Origin: an uncultured Clostridium sp.
GTDB lineage: Bacteria > Bacillota > Clostridia > Clostridiales > Clostridiaceae
Assembly: GCF_934754925.1 (NCBI RefSeq)
Contig: NZ_CAKVJA010000019.1
Coordinates: 1 to 47,081 of the forward strand
Reading direction: 5' to 3'
DNA: 47,081 bases
Shown: positions 6,881 through 15,769 of the stretch, in pieces
Layout: the number at the start of each line of letters is the position of its first letter
How positions within the stretch are numbered: position 1 is the stretch's first letter
Program-made: the position numbers and the translations under genes
Notes under the pieces: model-generated
What the model was told of the DNA's origin: nothing
Database searches by the model: none
What the model saw: the letters and a program-made list of their open reading frames with translations, nothing else

Positions 6881-7879
6881 ATGGCATTATTTGAAAGTTA
6901 TGAAAGAAGAATAGGACAAATCACTCCAGTATTAGAAAAGTACGGAATGAAGACATTAGAAGATGCTAAAGCTGTATGTGATGCATACGGAATAGATCCA
7001 TATACAATCGTTAAAGAAACTCAACCAATCGCATTCGAAAATGCTGCTTGGGCTTACGTTTTAGGTGCTGCAATCGCTATAAAGAAAGGTTGCACTAAGG
7101 CTGCTGATGCTGCTGAAGCTATCGGAGAAGGGTTACAAGCTTTCTGTATCCCAGGTTCTGTTGCAGATGACAGAAAAGTTGGTTTAGGACATGGTAACTT
7201 AGGAGCTATGCTTTTAAGAGAAGAAACTAAATGTTTCGCATTCTTAGCAGGTCACGAATCTTTCGCTGCTGCTGAAGGTGCTATTAAAATAGCTGAAAAA
7301 GCTAACAAAGTAAGAAAAGAACCATTAAGAGTTATCTTAAACGGTCTTGGAAAAGATGCTGCTAAGATAATTTCAAGAATTAACGGATTTACTTATGTTG
7401 AAACTAAATTTGATTTCTTCACTGGTAAATTAGAAGTTGTTAATTCAAAAGCTTACTCTAACGGACCAAGAGCTAAGGTTAACTGCTATGGATCAAACGA
7501 CGTTAGAGAAGGTGTTGCTATAATGCATCACGAAGGTGTTGACGTATCAATTACTGGTAACTCAACTAACCCAACAAGATTCCAACACCCAGTTGCTGGA
7601 ACATACAAAAAAGAATGTGTTGAATTAGGTAAGAAATACTTCTCAGTTGCATCAGGTGGTGGTACTGGAAGAACTCTTCACCCAGATAACATGGCTGCAG
7701 GTCCAGCTTCTTACGGTATGACAGATACTATGGGAAGAATGCACTCAGATGCTCAATTCGCTGGTTCTTCATCAGTTCCTGCTCACGTAGAAATGATGGG
7801 ATTAATCGGTGCTGGTAACAACCCAATGGTTGGTATGACAGTTGCAGTTGCAGTTGCTATAGAAGAGCACGCAAAATAA
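6881..7879 (+). CDS. GGGtGRT protein (uncharacterised family)
   Basis: The 332-residue soluble protein is named for the motif in SVASGGGTGRTLHPDN (near residues 255-270). It also has alanine-rich helices early (AAIAIKKGCTKAADAAEAIGEG), an internal segment GHGNLGAMLLREETKCFAFLAGHESFAAAEGA, and a glycine-rich C-terminus ending GMTVAVAVAIEEHAK. The family is widespread in anaerobes and has no established function. The glycine-rich GGGTGR and GAGNNPMVG loops suggest nucleotide or cofactor binding, which is only an inference. It is co-transcribed with the NifU-like gene behind the leader RNA and a promoter near Fur boxes, hinting at an iron-related role. Codon use is strongly biased to optimal C-ending codons. 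A terminator follows. Confidence 0.85.
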   Translation: MALFESYERRIGQITPVLEKYGMKTLEDAKAVCDAYGIDPYTIVKETQPIAFENAAWAYVLGAAIAIKKGCTKAADAAEAIGEGLQAFCIPGSVADDRKVGLGHGNLGAMLLREETKCFAFLAGHESFAAAEGAIKIAEKANKVRKEPLRVILNGLGKDAAKIISRINGFTYVETKFDFFTGKLEVVNSKAYSNGPRAKVNCYGSNDVREGVAIMHHEGVDVSITGNSTNPTRFQHPVAGTYKKECVELGKKYFSVASGGGTGRTLHPDNMAAGPASYGMTDTMGRMHSDAQFAGSSSVPAHVEMMGLIGAGNNPMVGMTVAVAVAIEEHAK

Positions 7880-7926
7880 TAAATTCTTAGTTATTTATAA
7901 TTAAATAAATAAACTTTAGAAAATAG

Positions 7927-7968
7927 AACCTCATGTATTACTTTTAAAAGTTATACGTGAGGTTTTTT
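7927..7968 (+). terminator. terminator of the GGGtGRT operon
   Basis: A 19-bp stem with few mismatches (arms starting AACCTCA and ending TGAGGTT, with ACTTTTAAAAGT at its centre) is followed by TTTTTTAT. Confidence 0.85.
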
Positions 7969-8203
7969 ATATATCTTAAGATTAATAAAATATATAAATT
8001 TAAATTATTTAACTATTAAAAGTTATATGTGGTTTTATTTTATTTGCAAATATAATGTAATATATTATAAAACAATAATTTTTTTAAATTATATTATAAT
8101 ATACTGATATAAAATTATATAGTTAGTTTTAGATGGAGAAAAATAAAACAATGTGACATTTATGATATAATAATTATTATTTTAAGTATGAAAGGATATA
8201 AAA
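7969..8203. other. AT-rich intergenic region with one candidate promoter
   Basis: After the operon terminator there is no coding sequence. Around 8014-8038 a stretch (AAAAGTTATATGTGGTTTTA) resembles the descending arm of the terminator at 7947-7966, possibly a decayed duplicate. An extended -10 element (TGATATAAT, 8163-8171) lies about 33 bases before the next gene and may drive it; no clear -35 is visible. AAAGGAT just before 8204 is its ribosome binding site. Confidence 0.4.
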
Positions 8204-8542
8204 ATGAATATACAAATATTTGGAACAAAAAAATGTAATGATACTAAGAAGGCAGAAAGATTTTTCAAGGAAAGAAGAATACAATACCAATTTATAGATT
8301 TAAAAGAAAAATCATTAAGCAAAGGGGAACTTCAAAGTGTTAAAAAAGCAGTAGGACTAGAAAATTTAATAAATAAAAATTCAAAAGATTATAAGAAACT
8401 AAATATGGATAAAATAAGAGGAGCAGAAACTAGAGAAGATATGCTATTAAAAAATCCATCATTGTATGTTACACCAATTGTTAGAAATGGTAAGGAAGCT
8501 ACAGTTGGAAATAACCCTGAAATATGGAAAAGCTGGGAGTAA
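8204..8542 (+). CDS. Spx/ArsC-family thioredoxin-fold protein
   Basis: The 112-residue protein has the ArsC/Spx/YffB fold: a beta strand IQIFGTKKCNDTKKAERFF with a single Cys at about residue 11, the helix-rich insert typical of the family, and the cis-Pro strand YVTPIVRNGKEATVGNNPEIWKSW at the C-terminus. ArsC-type members reduce arsenate, while Spx-type members bind RNA polymerase in disulfide stress. Spx has CxxC at this site; here the motif is CNDT, with no second Cys. The conserved Arg of the family is probably in KIRGAETRED. This looks more like the YffB/arsenate-reductase-like branch, and no ars genes are adjacent. The exact role is unknown. Confidence 0.75.
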   Translation: MNIQIFGTKKCNDTKKAERFFKERRIQYQFIDLKEKSLSKGELQSVKKAVGLENLINKNSKDYKKLNMDKIRGAETREDMLLKNPSLYVTPIVRNGKEATVGNNPEIWKSWE

Positions 8543-8550
8543 TGAATTAA

Positions 8551-8672
8551 GTAGTTGCAAGTGACAAGTTTCAAGTTAAGGAATAAATTCGGCTTTAGCC
8601 GAATCTAAAAAATATAATTAAGAAACTCCCAAGGGAGTTTCAACCATAACTTATAACTTGTCACTTGTCACT
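8551..8672. repeat. nested inverted-repeat element with two internal hairpins
   Basis: Outer arms 8559-8578 (AAGTGACAAGTTTCAAGTTA) and 8647-8666 pair at 18 of 20 positions. The right side continues with a second copy of TTGTCACT. Inside are two perfect hairpins: ATTCGGC-TTTA-GCCGAAT (8587-8604) and GAAACTCCC-AA-GGGAGTTTC (8622-8641). The right end runs into the stop codon of the aspartate kinase gene. The multi-branched layout looks like a small non-coding palindromic intergenic repeat rather than a plain terminator, although the second hairpin could also terminate transcription. Confidence 0.6.
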
Positions 8673-9978
8673 AGTTAAATGCATTATAAATAGCATTAAT
8701 TCCCTTTTCAAAATCATCATTTTCAATCCCAACTAATACATTTATTTCACTAGAACCTTGATCAATCATTCTTATGTTTATATTAGCTTCAGCAAGGGCT
8801 GTAAATATTTTAGCCGCAACACCTTTACTATAAGCCATACCAGTTCCTACAGTTGCAATTAAAGCCATATTAGGATAAACAACTACAGAATCAGGATTAC
8901 AAGATCTTTTAATTTCTTCAACAATAACCTCAGTTTTATTTTTTAAATTAGAGTCAGAAATAACAACACTTACTGTATCAATACCAGATGGCATATTTTC
9001 AAAAGAAACACCATGTTGTTCTAAGATTGTAAGAACTTTTCTACAAAAACCAAGTTCTGAGTTCATCATAGACTTTTCTATAGATAAAACAGTAAAGTTT
9101 TGCTTTCCAGCAATACCAGTAATAGTATTTTCATGCTTAGTTTCATTTTTTACTATTAAAGTTCCTTCATCTTCAGGTTCATTAGTATTTCTAATGTTAA
9201 TTGGAATTCCAGAAGTTCTCACAGGAAAAACAGCCTCTTCATGTAAAACTGAAGCTCCCATATATGATAATTCTCTAAGCTCGCCATAAGTTATAGTTTT
9301 AATTTTTTTAGGATTGTTAACAATTCTAGGATCTGCCATTAGGAACCCTGAAACATCAGTCCAATTTTCATAAAGATTTGCATTTATACTTGCAGCAACT
9401 AATGCACCTGTTACATCAGAACCACCTCTAGAAAAAGTTACGATTTCTCCATTTTCATCAGAGCCATAAAACCCAGGAATAACAGCACGTTCATATTGAG
9501 ATAGCTTCTCCTTAAGTAAACTATAAGTTTTATTAATATTTAAAGTTCCATACTTATTAAATTTAATTACATCTTTTGCATCGATAAAATGGATATCTAG
9601 ATATTTAGAAAGAATTATTCCATTAAGATACTCGCCTCTACTTGCAGTATAATCGGCAGATGCCCCATTTTCTATATCAGTTTTTATTATGTTTAAATAA
9701 TGATCTAAATCTAAATTTAAATTTAATTCAGAAACTATAGAATGATATCTATCTGATATTAGTTTAAATACATCATCTAACGGAATGCTTGAATTAACAT
9801 GTGCATTACATAAATAAAGTAAATCTGTTACTTTAAAGTCCTTAGAAAATCTTTTTCCAGGTGCAGATGGAATAACAAATTTTCTATTAGAATCATTTTC
9901 TATAATGTTTTTTACTTTTTTAAAATGTATGGAGTCTGCTAAAGAACTTCCACCAAATTTTGTTACAATAGTTTTCAT
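8671..9978 (-). CDS. aspartate kinase
   Basis: Aspartokinase phosphorylates L-aspartate in the first step toward lysine, diaminopimelate, threonine and methionine. The 435-residue protein starts MKTIVTKFGGSSLADS, the ATP/aspartate-binding KFGGSS motif. It also contains SRGEYLNGIILSKYL, FSRGGSDVTGAL and WTDVSGFLMADPRIV, and ends with two ACT regulatory domains (FTVLSIEKSMMNSELGF and ALIATVGTGMAYSKGVAAK). The long open frame extends 25 codons further upstream, but ATG 9978 is preceded by AAGGGGG at good spacing and begins exactly at the family N-terminus. It is transcribed alone and I see no lysine riboswitch upstream. Its stop codon overlaps the inverted-repeat element. Confidence 0.92.
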   Translation of the reverse strand: MKTIVTKFGGSSLADSIHFKKVKNIIENDSNRKFVIPSAPGKRFSKDFKVTDLLYLCNAHVNSSIPLDDVFKLISDRYHSIVSELNLNLDLDHYLNIIKTDIENGASADYTASRGEYLNGIILSKYLDIHFIDAKDVIKFNKYGTLNINKTYSLLKEKLSQYERAVIPGFYGSDENGEIVTFSRGGSDVTGALVAASINANLYENWTDVSGFLMADPRIVNNPKKIKTITYGELRELSYMGASVLHEEAVFPVRTSGIPINIRNTNEPEDEGTLIVKNETKHENTITGIAGKQNFTVLSIEKSMMNSELGFCRKVLTILEQHGVSFENMPSGIDTVSVVISDSNLKNKTEVIVEEIKRSCNPDSVVVYPNMALIATVGTGMAYSKGVAAKIFTALAEANINIRMIDQGSSEINVLVGIENDDFEKGINAIYNAFN

Positions 9979-10241
9979 TTTTTTTGCCCCCTTAATGTAA
10001 AAGTTAAAAATAACCTCAATAATTATATTAACAATAGTTAACAAAAAACTCAACTATATACAGAAATGTAAGAATGAATATTTGTTATAAAATAACAGAC
10101 AAAATGTTATTAAAATGATATAAATTCATAGTATAATAAGTGTGGAGAATTATAATTTAGTATTAATAGATTAAATGAATATGTATTAAATTTTAACATA
10201 TAACTCTAAATATATTTAAAATCATGGGGAGAGATAAATAA

Positions 10242-11195
10242 ATGGACAAGTTTCTGGTTGACAGAATACAAATGACAGTTGATAACTACAGATTAGCAAA
10301 AGAAGAACTAAGAAATGATGGAGATATTATAAATCATTTTGCAGCATTAGTTTTTTCTCATTATGAAAAGAAAATCCCAGTTGGAAGAATTAAAGAAATT
10401 AGAAAAAATATTAAATCAGCAACAACAATGATGTCGCCTTTTAGGGGTGATACTCTAAATATACTTTCATTATTAATAGGAACAGTTGATAATGATAATG
10501 AACAAGAGATTATAGAAGATATGTATGAAACTATGGAGATGTTAGAAGAGGAAGGCTTTTTATCAGGTTCATATTTAGCTTTAACAGCATTTACAATTAG
10601 TAAATATTGCAAATATAAAGATAAGAAAGAGATAATAAAAAAAATAAAAGAATTATATATAATTCTTAAGGAAAAGTATAGTAATATAACAAATGATGAT
10701 GATTATTTACTTTGTACATTGTGGGTTATTAATAATATTCAAGCAGATACCGTAGATGATTTTATAGAAAATATATTTAACCATATTGCAGATTCTAATA
10801 TAAGATCTAAGAATGGTATACAAGGATTAGCTAATGCAATTATATTAAATGGATCCTCTGGAGAAATGTATAGAACTATGGAATTTATGATGCAACTTCA
10901 GAGGAGGAATATAAAAATAGCCAATCAATTTTTACCGTTGCTTGGGGTGATTACTAATTATAATCCAAGGAGAAATGTAGATATAGTTGAGGGTGTTATT
11001 GAATATTTATGTGATGAAGAGGGAGAATATGAATATTATATAGATAAAGGCTTTAGAACTATAATTGCAATAGTAATTATAGCTTTTTGTACGATGACTG
11101 ATAAGAAAAGATATATTGATGAATTATTAGCTCAGGGAATACTATCTTTTATTAACAGTAAAAACAAAGGTATTTTTGAGGAAGTATTATATTAG
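10242..11195 (+). CDS. DUF4003-family protein, unknown function
   Basis: This soluble, mostly helical protein of 317 residues is rich in acidic residues and has no signal peptide. Segments such as FAALVFSHYEKKIPVGRIKEIRK, MMSPFRGDTLNILSLLI and MEMLEEEGFLSGSYLALTAFTI match what I recall of the DUF4003 family in Firmicutes. Its function is not known and no catalytic motif is evident. GGGGAGA precedes the ATG. It ends only eight bases before dinB and is probably co-transcribed with it, which may hint at a stress-linked role, but that is a guess from position. Confidence 0.65.
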   Translation: MDKFLVDRIQMTVDNYRLAKEELRNDGDIINHFAALVFSHYEKKIPVGRIKEIRKNIKSATTMMSPFRGDTLNILSLLIGTVDNDNEQEIIEDMYETMEMLEEEGFLSGSYLALTAFTISKYCKYKDKKEIIKKIKELYIILKEKYSNITNDDDYLLCTLWVINNIQADTVDDFIENIFNHIADSNIRSKNGIQGLANAIILNGSSGEMYRTMEFMMQLQRRNIKIANQFLPLLGVITNYNPRRNVDIVEGVIEYLCDEEGEYEYYIDKGFRTIIAIVIIAFCTMTDKKRYIDELLAQGILSFINSKNKGIFEEVLY

Positions 11196-11203
11196 GTGAA
11201 ATA

Positions 11204-12250
11204 ATGAAAAAAATAATTTTACATGTGGATATGGATGCATTTTTTGCATCAGTTGAACAGGCGGATAATCCTAAACTTAAAGGAAAGCCTGTAATTGTTG
11301 GAGGGGTTAGTGAAAGAGGTGTTGTATCAACTTGTTCTTATGAAGCTAGAAAGTTTGGAGTTAGATCAGCAATGCCTATTTTTATTGCGCAGAGACTTTG
11401 TCCACATGGTATATACTTAAAGGTAAGATATTATAGATATAAGGAAGTTTCTAACAGAGTATTTGAGATTTTTAGAGAGGTTACTCCAATAATTGAGCCA
11501 CTTTCAATAGATGAAGCTTATTTAGATTTAAGTGAGGGAAAGTTTGATGATGGATTAGAAGCCGCAAACTATATAAAAAAAAGAGTTTTTGAAGAAGTTG
11601 GATTAACTTTATCTATCGGTATATCTTATAATAAGTTTTTAGCAAAATTAGCATCTGATTGGAATAAACCAAATGGAATAATGATAATTACAGAGAATAT
11701 GATTCCAGACATATTAAAGCCATTACAAATATCTAAGATTTATGGACTAGGAGAAAAGTCTGTTAGAAAGTTAAATAATATGGGAATGTTTAAAATAGAG
11801 GACTTATATGAATTATCAAGAGAGTTTTTTGTAGAGTATTTTGGAAAGTATGGCATAGATATATATGAAAGAATAAGAGGAATTGACAATAGAGAAGTTA
11901 CGGTTAATAGAGATAGGAAATCTTATGGTAGAGAAAATACATTAAAGTTTGATACTGAAGATATACAAGATATTCTTTATTATATAAAGAAATTTTGCTT
12001 AGAAATATGTGAAGATTTAAAAAGAAAAAATGTTTATATAAAAACTATAACTTTTAAATATAAAACCAGTAACTTTGAAACTCATACTAGAAGTAGAAGT
12101 TTAAATTATTATACTAATGACTTTGTAGTTATTTATAAAGTAGCTGAAGAGATTATTATGGATGAGAAGTTTATAGGATCTATAAGATTAATTGGAATTA
12201 CTGTATCTAGTATAAGGGAAGAAAAGGTAGAACAGTTAAAGTTATTTTAG
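11204..12250 (+). CDS. dinB: DNA polymerase IV (Y-family translesion polymerase)
   Basis: This Y-family polymerase copies damaged or misaligned DNA with low fidelity. The 348-residue protein starts with ILHVDMDAFFASVEQ (catalytic Asp in the palm), then VVSTCSYEARKFGVRSAMP and the second catalytic acidic pair in PLSIDEAYLDLS. The HhH thumb region (ISKIYGLGEKSVRKLNNMGM) and a little-finger domain follow. The C-terminus ends VEQLKLF, a short hydrophobic tail of the kind that binds the sliding clamp. GGTGA just before the ATG serves as a modest SD. It follows the DUF4003 gene directly. No LexA-type box is apparent in front of the pair. Confidence 0.95.
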   Translation: MKKIILHVDMDAFFASVEQADNPKLKGKPVIVGGVSERGVVSTCSYEARKFGVRSAMPIFIAQRLCPHGIYLKVRYYRYKEVSNRVFEIFREVTPIIEPLSIDEAYLDLSEGKFDDGLEAANYIKKRVFEEVGLTLSIGISYNKFLAKLASDWNKPNGIMIITENMIPDILKPLQISKIYGLGEKSVRKLNNMGMFKIEDLYELSREFFVEYFGKYGIDIYERIRGIDNREVTVNRDRKSYGRENTLKFDTEDIQDILYYIKKFCLEICEDLKRKNVYIKTITFKYKTSNFETHTRSRSLNYYTNDFVVIYKVAEEIIMDEKFIGSIRLIGITVSSIREEKVEQLKLF

Positions 12251-12369
12251 ATAAGGGTTAAAGGTACAACATATAAAACAAACAGAAAAATCTTTCCAAT
12301 GTATTATATATCAATTATAATATATAATGGCTACTTAAGAAAAATTTCAAAATAAATGGAGGTATTATA

Positions 12370-13044
12370 ATGGATAAGGCACAAATAGCTAAAATGATTG
12401 ATCACACAATATTAAAACCAGAAGCAACTGAGAAGGAAGTTTTAAAGCTTTGTAAAGAAGCTGTAGAATATAACTTTGCTTCAGTTTGCATAAATCCATC
12501 AATGGTTCCAGTTGCAGCTACTGCGTTAGAAGGAACTAATGTTGAAGTTTGTACTGTAATAGGATTTCCTTTAGGAGCAACTACTACGGAAGTTAAAGCC
12601 TTTGAAACAAAAGATGTTATTAAAAAGGGTGCTACAGAAGTTGATATGGTTATTAATGTAGGTAAATTAAAGGAAAGAGACTTAGAATACGTTAAAAATG
12701 ATATAAAAGCAGTTGTTGATGCAGCTAAAAATAAAGCTTTAACAAAAGTAATAATAGAGACTTGTCTTTTAACTGATGAAGAAAAAGTTATAGCTTGTCA
12801 ATTATCAAAGGAAGCTGGAGCTGATTTTGTTAAGACATCAACTGGATTTTCAACAGGCGGAGCAACAGCAGCTGATATTAAATTAATGAGAGAAACTGTT
12901 GGCCCAGATATGGGAGTAAAAGCATCAGGTGGAGTTAGAAGTAGAGAAGATGCTTTAGCTATGATTGAAAATGGAGCAAATAGAATAGGAGCATCAGCTT
13001 CAATTGCTATTTGTGAAGGAACTAAGTCAAACTCAAATTATTAA
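12370..13044 (+). CDS. deoC: deoxyribose-phosphate aldolase
   Basis: DeoC splits 2-deoxyribose 5-phosphate into acetaldehyde and glyceraldehyde 3-phosphate in deoxynucleoside salvage. The 224-residue TIM-barrel protein has the family start (AKMIDHTILKPEAT), the EVDMVINVG strand, the VIIETCLLTDEEK strand, the Schiff-base Lys in ADFVKTSTGFSTGGAT and the second active-site Lys in GVKASGGVRSREDA. Length is normal. A GGAGG site precedes the ATG. It is monocistronic, closed by a strong terminator; the other deo genes are not in this window. Confidence 0.95.
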   Translation: MDKAQIAKMIDHTILKPEATEKEVLKLCKEAVEYNFASVCINPSMVPVAATALEGTNVEVCTVIGFPLGATTTEVKAFETKDVIKKGATEVDMVINVGKLKERDLEYVKNDIKAVVDAAKNKALTKVIIETCLLTDEEKVIACQLSKEAGADFVKTSTGFSTGGATAADIKLMRETVGPDMGVKASGGVRSREDALAMIENGANRIGASASIAICEGTKSNSNY

Positions 13045-13056
13045 AATAAATATATA

Positions 13057-13085
13057 AAAAGGAAGCATATATATGCTTCCTTTTT
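13057..13085 (+). terminator. deoC terminator
   Basis: The perfect stem AAGGAAGCATA / TATGCTTCCTT is followed by a T-run. Confidence 0.85.
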
Positions 13086-13222
13086 ATTATATTTAATAAT
13101 ATATCATATTTTAAAAAAATATTGCCTAAATTCATAATATAAGAATATTAATATAATATATATGATTGTAAAAAAGGGGAGACGAATTACATTAGTAGTT
13201 TCTAGCCTTAGATAGGAGGGTT

Positions 13223-15532
13223 ATGAAAAGAGAGTTAACTCCATCAGAAATAATGTTTAAACTAGAGGTAACAGATACTGATGTTGAAAGAGGTACAAAG
13301 GGTATTAAAGAATTTAATGATGCCTATAAAAGGATTGAGAGGGCAATAAATATAGATAAAGAGGGCTATAATCTTTATTTAATAGATACCTTCTCAAAGG
13401 ATAAATTAAAGGAATTAACTACTTTCATAGAAAAAAAATATAAGGATTTAGAAGCACCAAAGGATATATGTTATGTAACATTAGAAGATGTTAACAGACC
13501 AGAAGCAATTTTTGTTGCTAATGGAAAGGGAAAAAAATTAAAGGAAACTGTAGAGGATATAAAAAGTTGTTATTTAGAAGCAGTAGATGATTTTTATGGA
13601 GATTCTAGTAATGATGAAAAGGATTATCTAGTAGAAGATATTCAAAATAAAAGAAATAGTTATATAAATGAATTAACTAAAATGGCAAAAGAAGAGGGAT
13701 TTGAAGTTAAGGCCACTAATAAAGGATTTGCATTTATACCTTTAAGTGGTGACGAGGCAATGACAGAAAAAGAGTATGATGATTTAGAAGATGAAAACAA
13801 GAATGTTATAGTAGCAAAAGCAGGAACTTTGAAAAAGAAGGCTGAAACTATTTTAGAAGAATTAAAGGACATTGAAGTTAAATCAATAAAGAAATTAAAA
13901 AAAATATATTCAAAGTTTTTAGCAACCCAAATGGAGGAAGAAAAAGATAGTGCTCTTTTAGAATTTATAACAGATGATGATTCATACGAATATTTAGAAC
14001 GTCTATTTACTTGTATAGAAGAGGATTTAATAGAATGTTATACAATGAATATAGAAGATGATGAAAATGAAATATATGAAGTATTAAATAAATATGATGT
14101 TAGGGTAATTGTAGATAATACAAATAATTCTTCACCACCTGTGATTTTTGAGGAAGATCCTAATTTAAATAATTTGATAGGGTTAATAGAATATGAAAAT
14201 CATAATGGAATGTATACAACTAATATTTCGTTAATAAATGCAGGATCAATTTTAAAAGCAAACGAAGGATGTCTTATTTTAAGATTAAGTTCATTAGCTG
14301 TAAATACATTAAGTTATTATTATTTAAAGAAAATTTTACTTTCTAATATGGTATCTTTTGATACTAACAAAAGCTATTTAGAATTTATAAATATAAATGG
14401 ATTAAAACCAAAGCCTATTCCAGTAAAGTTTAAGGTAATATTAATAGGTGATTATGAAACTTATGATCTTTTATATAACTCCGATGAAGATTTTAAAAAG
14501 TTATTTCCTTTAAGAGCAGAGTTTTCTTCTGTAGTAAAGGTTAATAATGATTCGGTATTAGAATTGAAAAATAAGATTGAAAATAGAATTAGAAAGAATG
14601 AATTATTTAATATTAATAATGAAGCTATGAGCGAAATGTTAAAATATTTATGTAGAAAAAGTAGTAATAGAAATAGAATACTTGCAGATGAAGATACTAT
14701 AGATAAATTATTAGTATTAGCTAATAATTCAGCTAAAGAAAGAAAGAGTATGATAATAAGTGAAGAAGATATTTTAGAAGTTGCCTATGAAGAGGAATTA
14801 ATAGAAACTGAAATAATGAGTATGTATGAAGAAAATAAGATATTAATTAGTGTTAAAGATAGAAAAGTAGGAGCAATAAATGCATTGGCTGTACTTGATA
14901 GTGGTTATTGTACTTTTGGAAAGCCTATGAGAATTAGCTGTGTTGCATGTAAAGGTTCAGGTAGAATTGTTGATATACAAAAAGAAAGTAATTTAAGTGG
15001 AAAAATTCATGAAAAATCAATAAGCATACTTAGAGGATTATTAACAAACCTGTTAAATCCATATGAGAGTATACCTGTAGATTTTCATTTAAGTTTTGAG
15101 CAGACTTATGGAATAGTAGAAGGTGATAGTGCTTCAGTTGCAGAGATTATATGTATTCTTTCAGCTCTAAGCAAAAAAGGAATAAGTCAAAATATTGCAG
15201 TAACTGGATCTATTAATCAATTTGGAGATGTTCAACCTATTGGTGGAGTAAATGAAAAGATAGAGGGATTCTTTAAAGTATGCAATATGTTAGATAATAT
15301 AGATGGAAAGGGAGTATTAATACCTGAAGGAAACAAAGATGAAATAATATTGAAATCAGAGGTAGAAAAGGCAATTGAAGAGGGTAAGTTCCATATTTAT
15401 ACGATGAGTACTTTAAATGATGCAATTGAAATGCTTTTATTAGAAGGAGAAGATGATATAGATAGTTTTTATGGGAAGTTACAAAATGAACTGGAGAAAT
15501 ATAAAAAAAAACCGAAAGAAATTAAATCTTAG
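13223..15532 (+). CDS. Lon-family protease with degenerate AAA+ domain
   Basis: The 769-residue protein has the layout of LonB-like proteases of Firmicutes: a short N-terminus (MKRELTPSEI), an AAA_32-like region interrupted by a long acidic coiled-coil insert (about residues 110-290), then the Lon serine protease domain. The Ser-Lys dyad is intact: Ser636 in EGDSASVAE and Lys679 in GGVNEKIEGFF, 43 residues apart as in classical Lon. In the AAA part, the place where relatives carry a GTGKT/GTGRT Walker A loop after a GYN segment reads instead GYNLYLIDTFSKDKL (residues 48-62), so ATP binding is probably lost. The SD (AGGAGG) is unusually close to the ATG, about three bases. The gene is monocistronic. 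Confidence 0.85.
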   Translation: MKRELTPSEIMFKLEVTDTDVERGTKGIKEFNDAYKRIERAINIDKEGYNLYLIDTFSKDKLKELTTFIEKKYKDLEAPKDICYVTLEDVNRPEAIFVANGKGKKLKETVEDIKSCYLEAVDDFYGDSSNDEKDYLVEDIQNKRNSYINELTKMAKEEGFEVKATNKGFAFIPLSGDEAMTEKEYDDLEDENKNVIVAKAGTLKKKAETILEELKDIEVKSIKKLKKIYSKFLATQMEEEKDSALLEFITDDDSYEYLERLFTCIEEDLIECYTMNIEDDENEIYEVLNKYDVRVIVDNTNNSSPPVIFEEDPNLNNLIGLIEYENHNGMYTTNISLINAGSILKANEGCLILRLSSLAVNTLSYYYLKKILLSNMVSFDTNKSYLEFININGLKPKPIPVKFKVILIGDYETYDLLYNSDEDFKKLFPLRAEFSSVVKVNNDSVLELKNKIENRIRKNELFNINNEAMSEMLKYLCRKSSNRNRILADEDTIDKLLVLANNSAKERKSMIISEEDILEVAYEEELIETEIMSMYEENKILISVKDRKVGAINALAVLDSGYCTFGKPMRISCVACKGSGRIVDIQKESNLSGKIHEKSISILRGLLTNLLNPYESIPVDFHLSFEQTYGIVEGDSASVAEIICILSALSKKGISQNIAVTGSINQFGDVQPIGGVNEKIEGFFKVCNMLDNIDGKGVLIPEGNKDEIILKSEVEKAIEEGKFHIYTMSTLNDAIEMLLLEGEDDIDSFYGKLQNELEKYKKKPKEIKS

Positions 15533-15574
15533 TATAATAAAATATAAGATGATAAGTAAAATTAAAGTTTGATG

Positions 15575-15616
15575 AAGATGTTGTATTATGATCTAAAGAT
15601 ACAACATCTTTATTTT
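15575..15616 (+). terminator. terminator after Lon-family gene
   Basis: The 12-bp arms AAGATGTTGTAT and ATACAACATCTT enclose a 12-base loop and are followed by TTATTTTT. Confidence 0.85.
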
Positions 15617-15680
15617 TATATGAATTTATATATAGAAAGTAATTAGATTTAAGCAATATCCATAAAAAGGTAAAAATAGA

Positions 15681-15710
15681 TTGACGACAAAATAAATATT
15701 ATGTTAAAAT
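15681..15710 (+). promoter_or_regulatory. candidate promoter of the spoIIA operon
   Basis: TTGACG (15681-15686), an 18-base spacer and TAAAAT (15705-15710) give a housekeeping-like promoter. The spoIIA operon is usually sigma-H driven in other spore formers. An AAAGGTAAA block at 15667-15675 hints at that too, but the matching -10 is poor. Confidence 0.4.
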
Positions 15711-15769
15711 TATGGAAAAAGAAGGAAGATGGGAGGGTGCTCTAATTATTTGTTTTAGAGTTGATTATT

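Noticed and set aside
9979..10241. Region upstream of aspartate kinase examined for a lysine riboswitch or T-box
   Set aside because: No long structured leader, T-box motif or terminator/antiterminator pair is visible; it is AT-rich spacer with promoters for the divergent genes.
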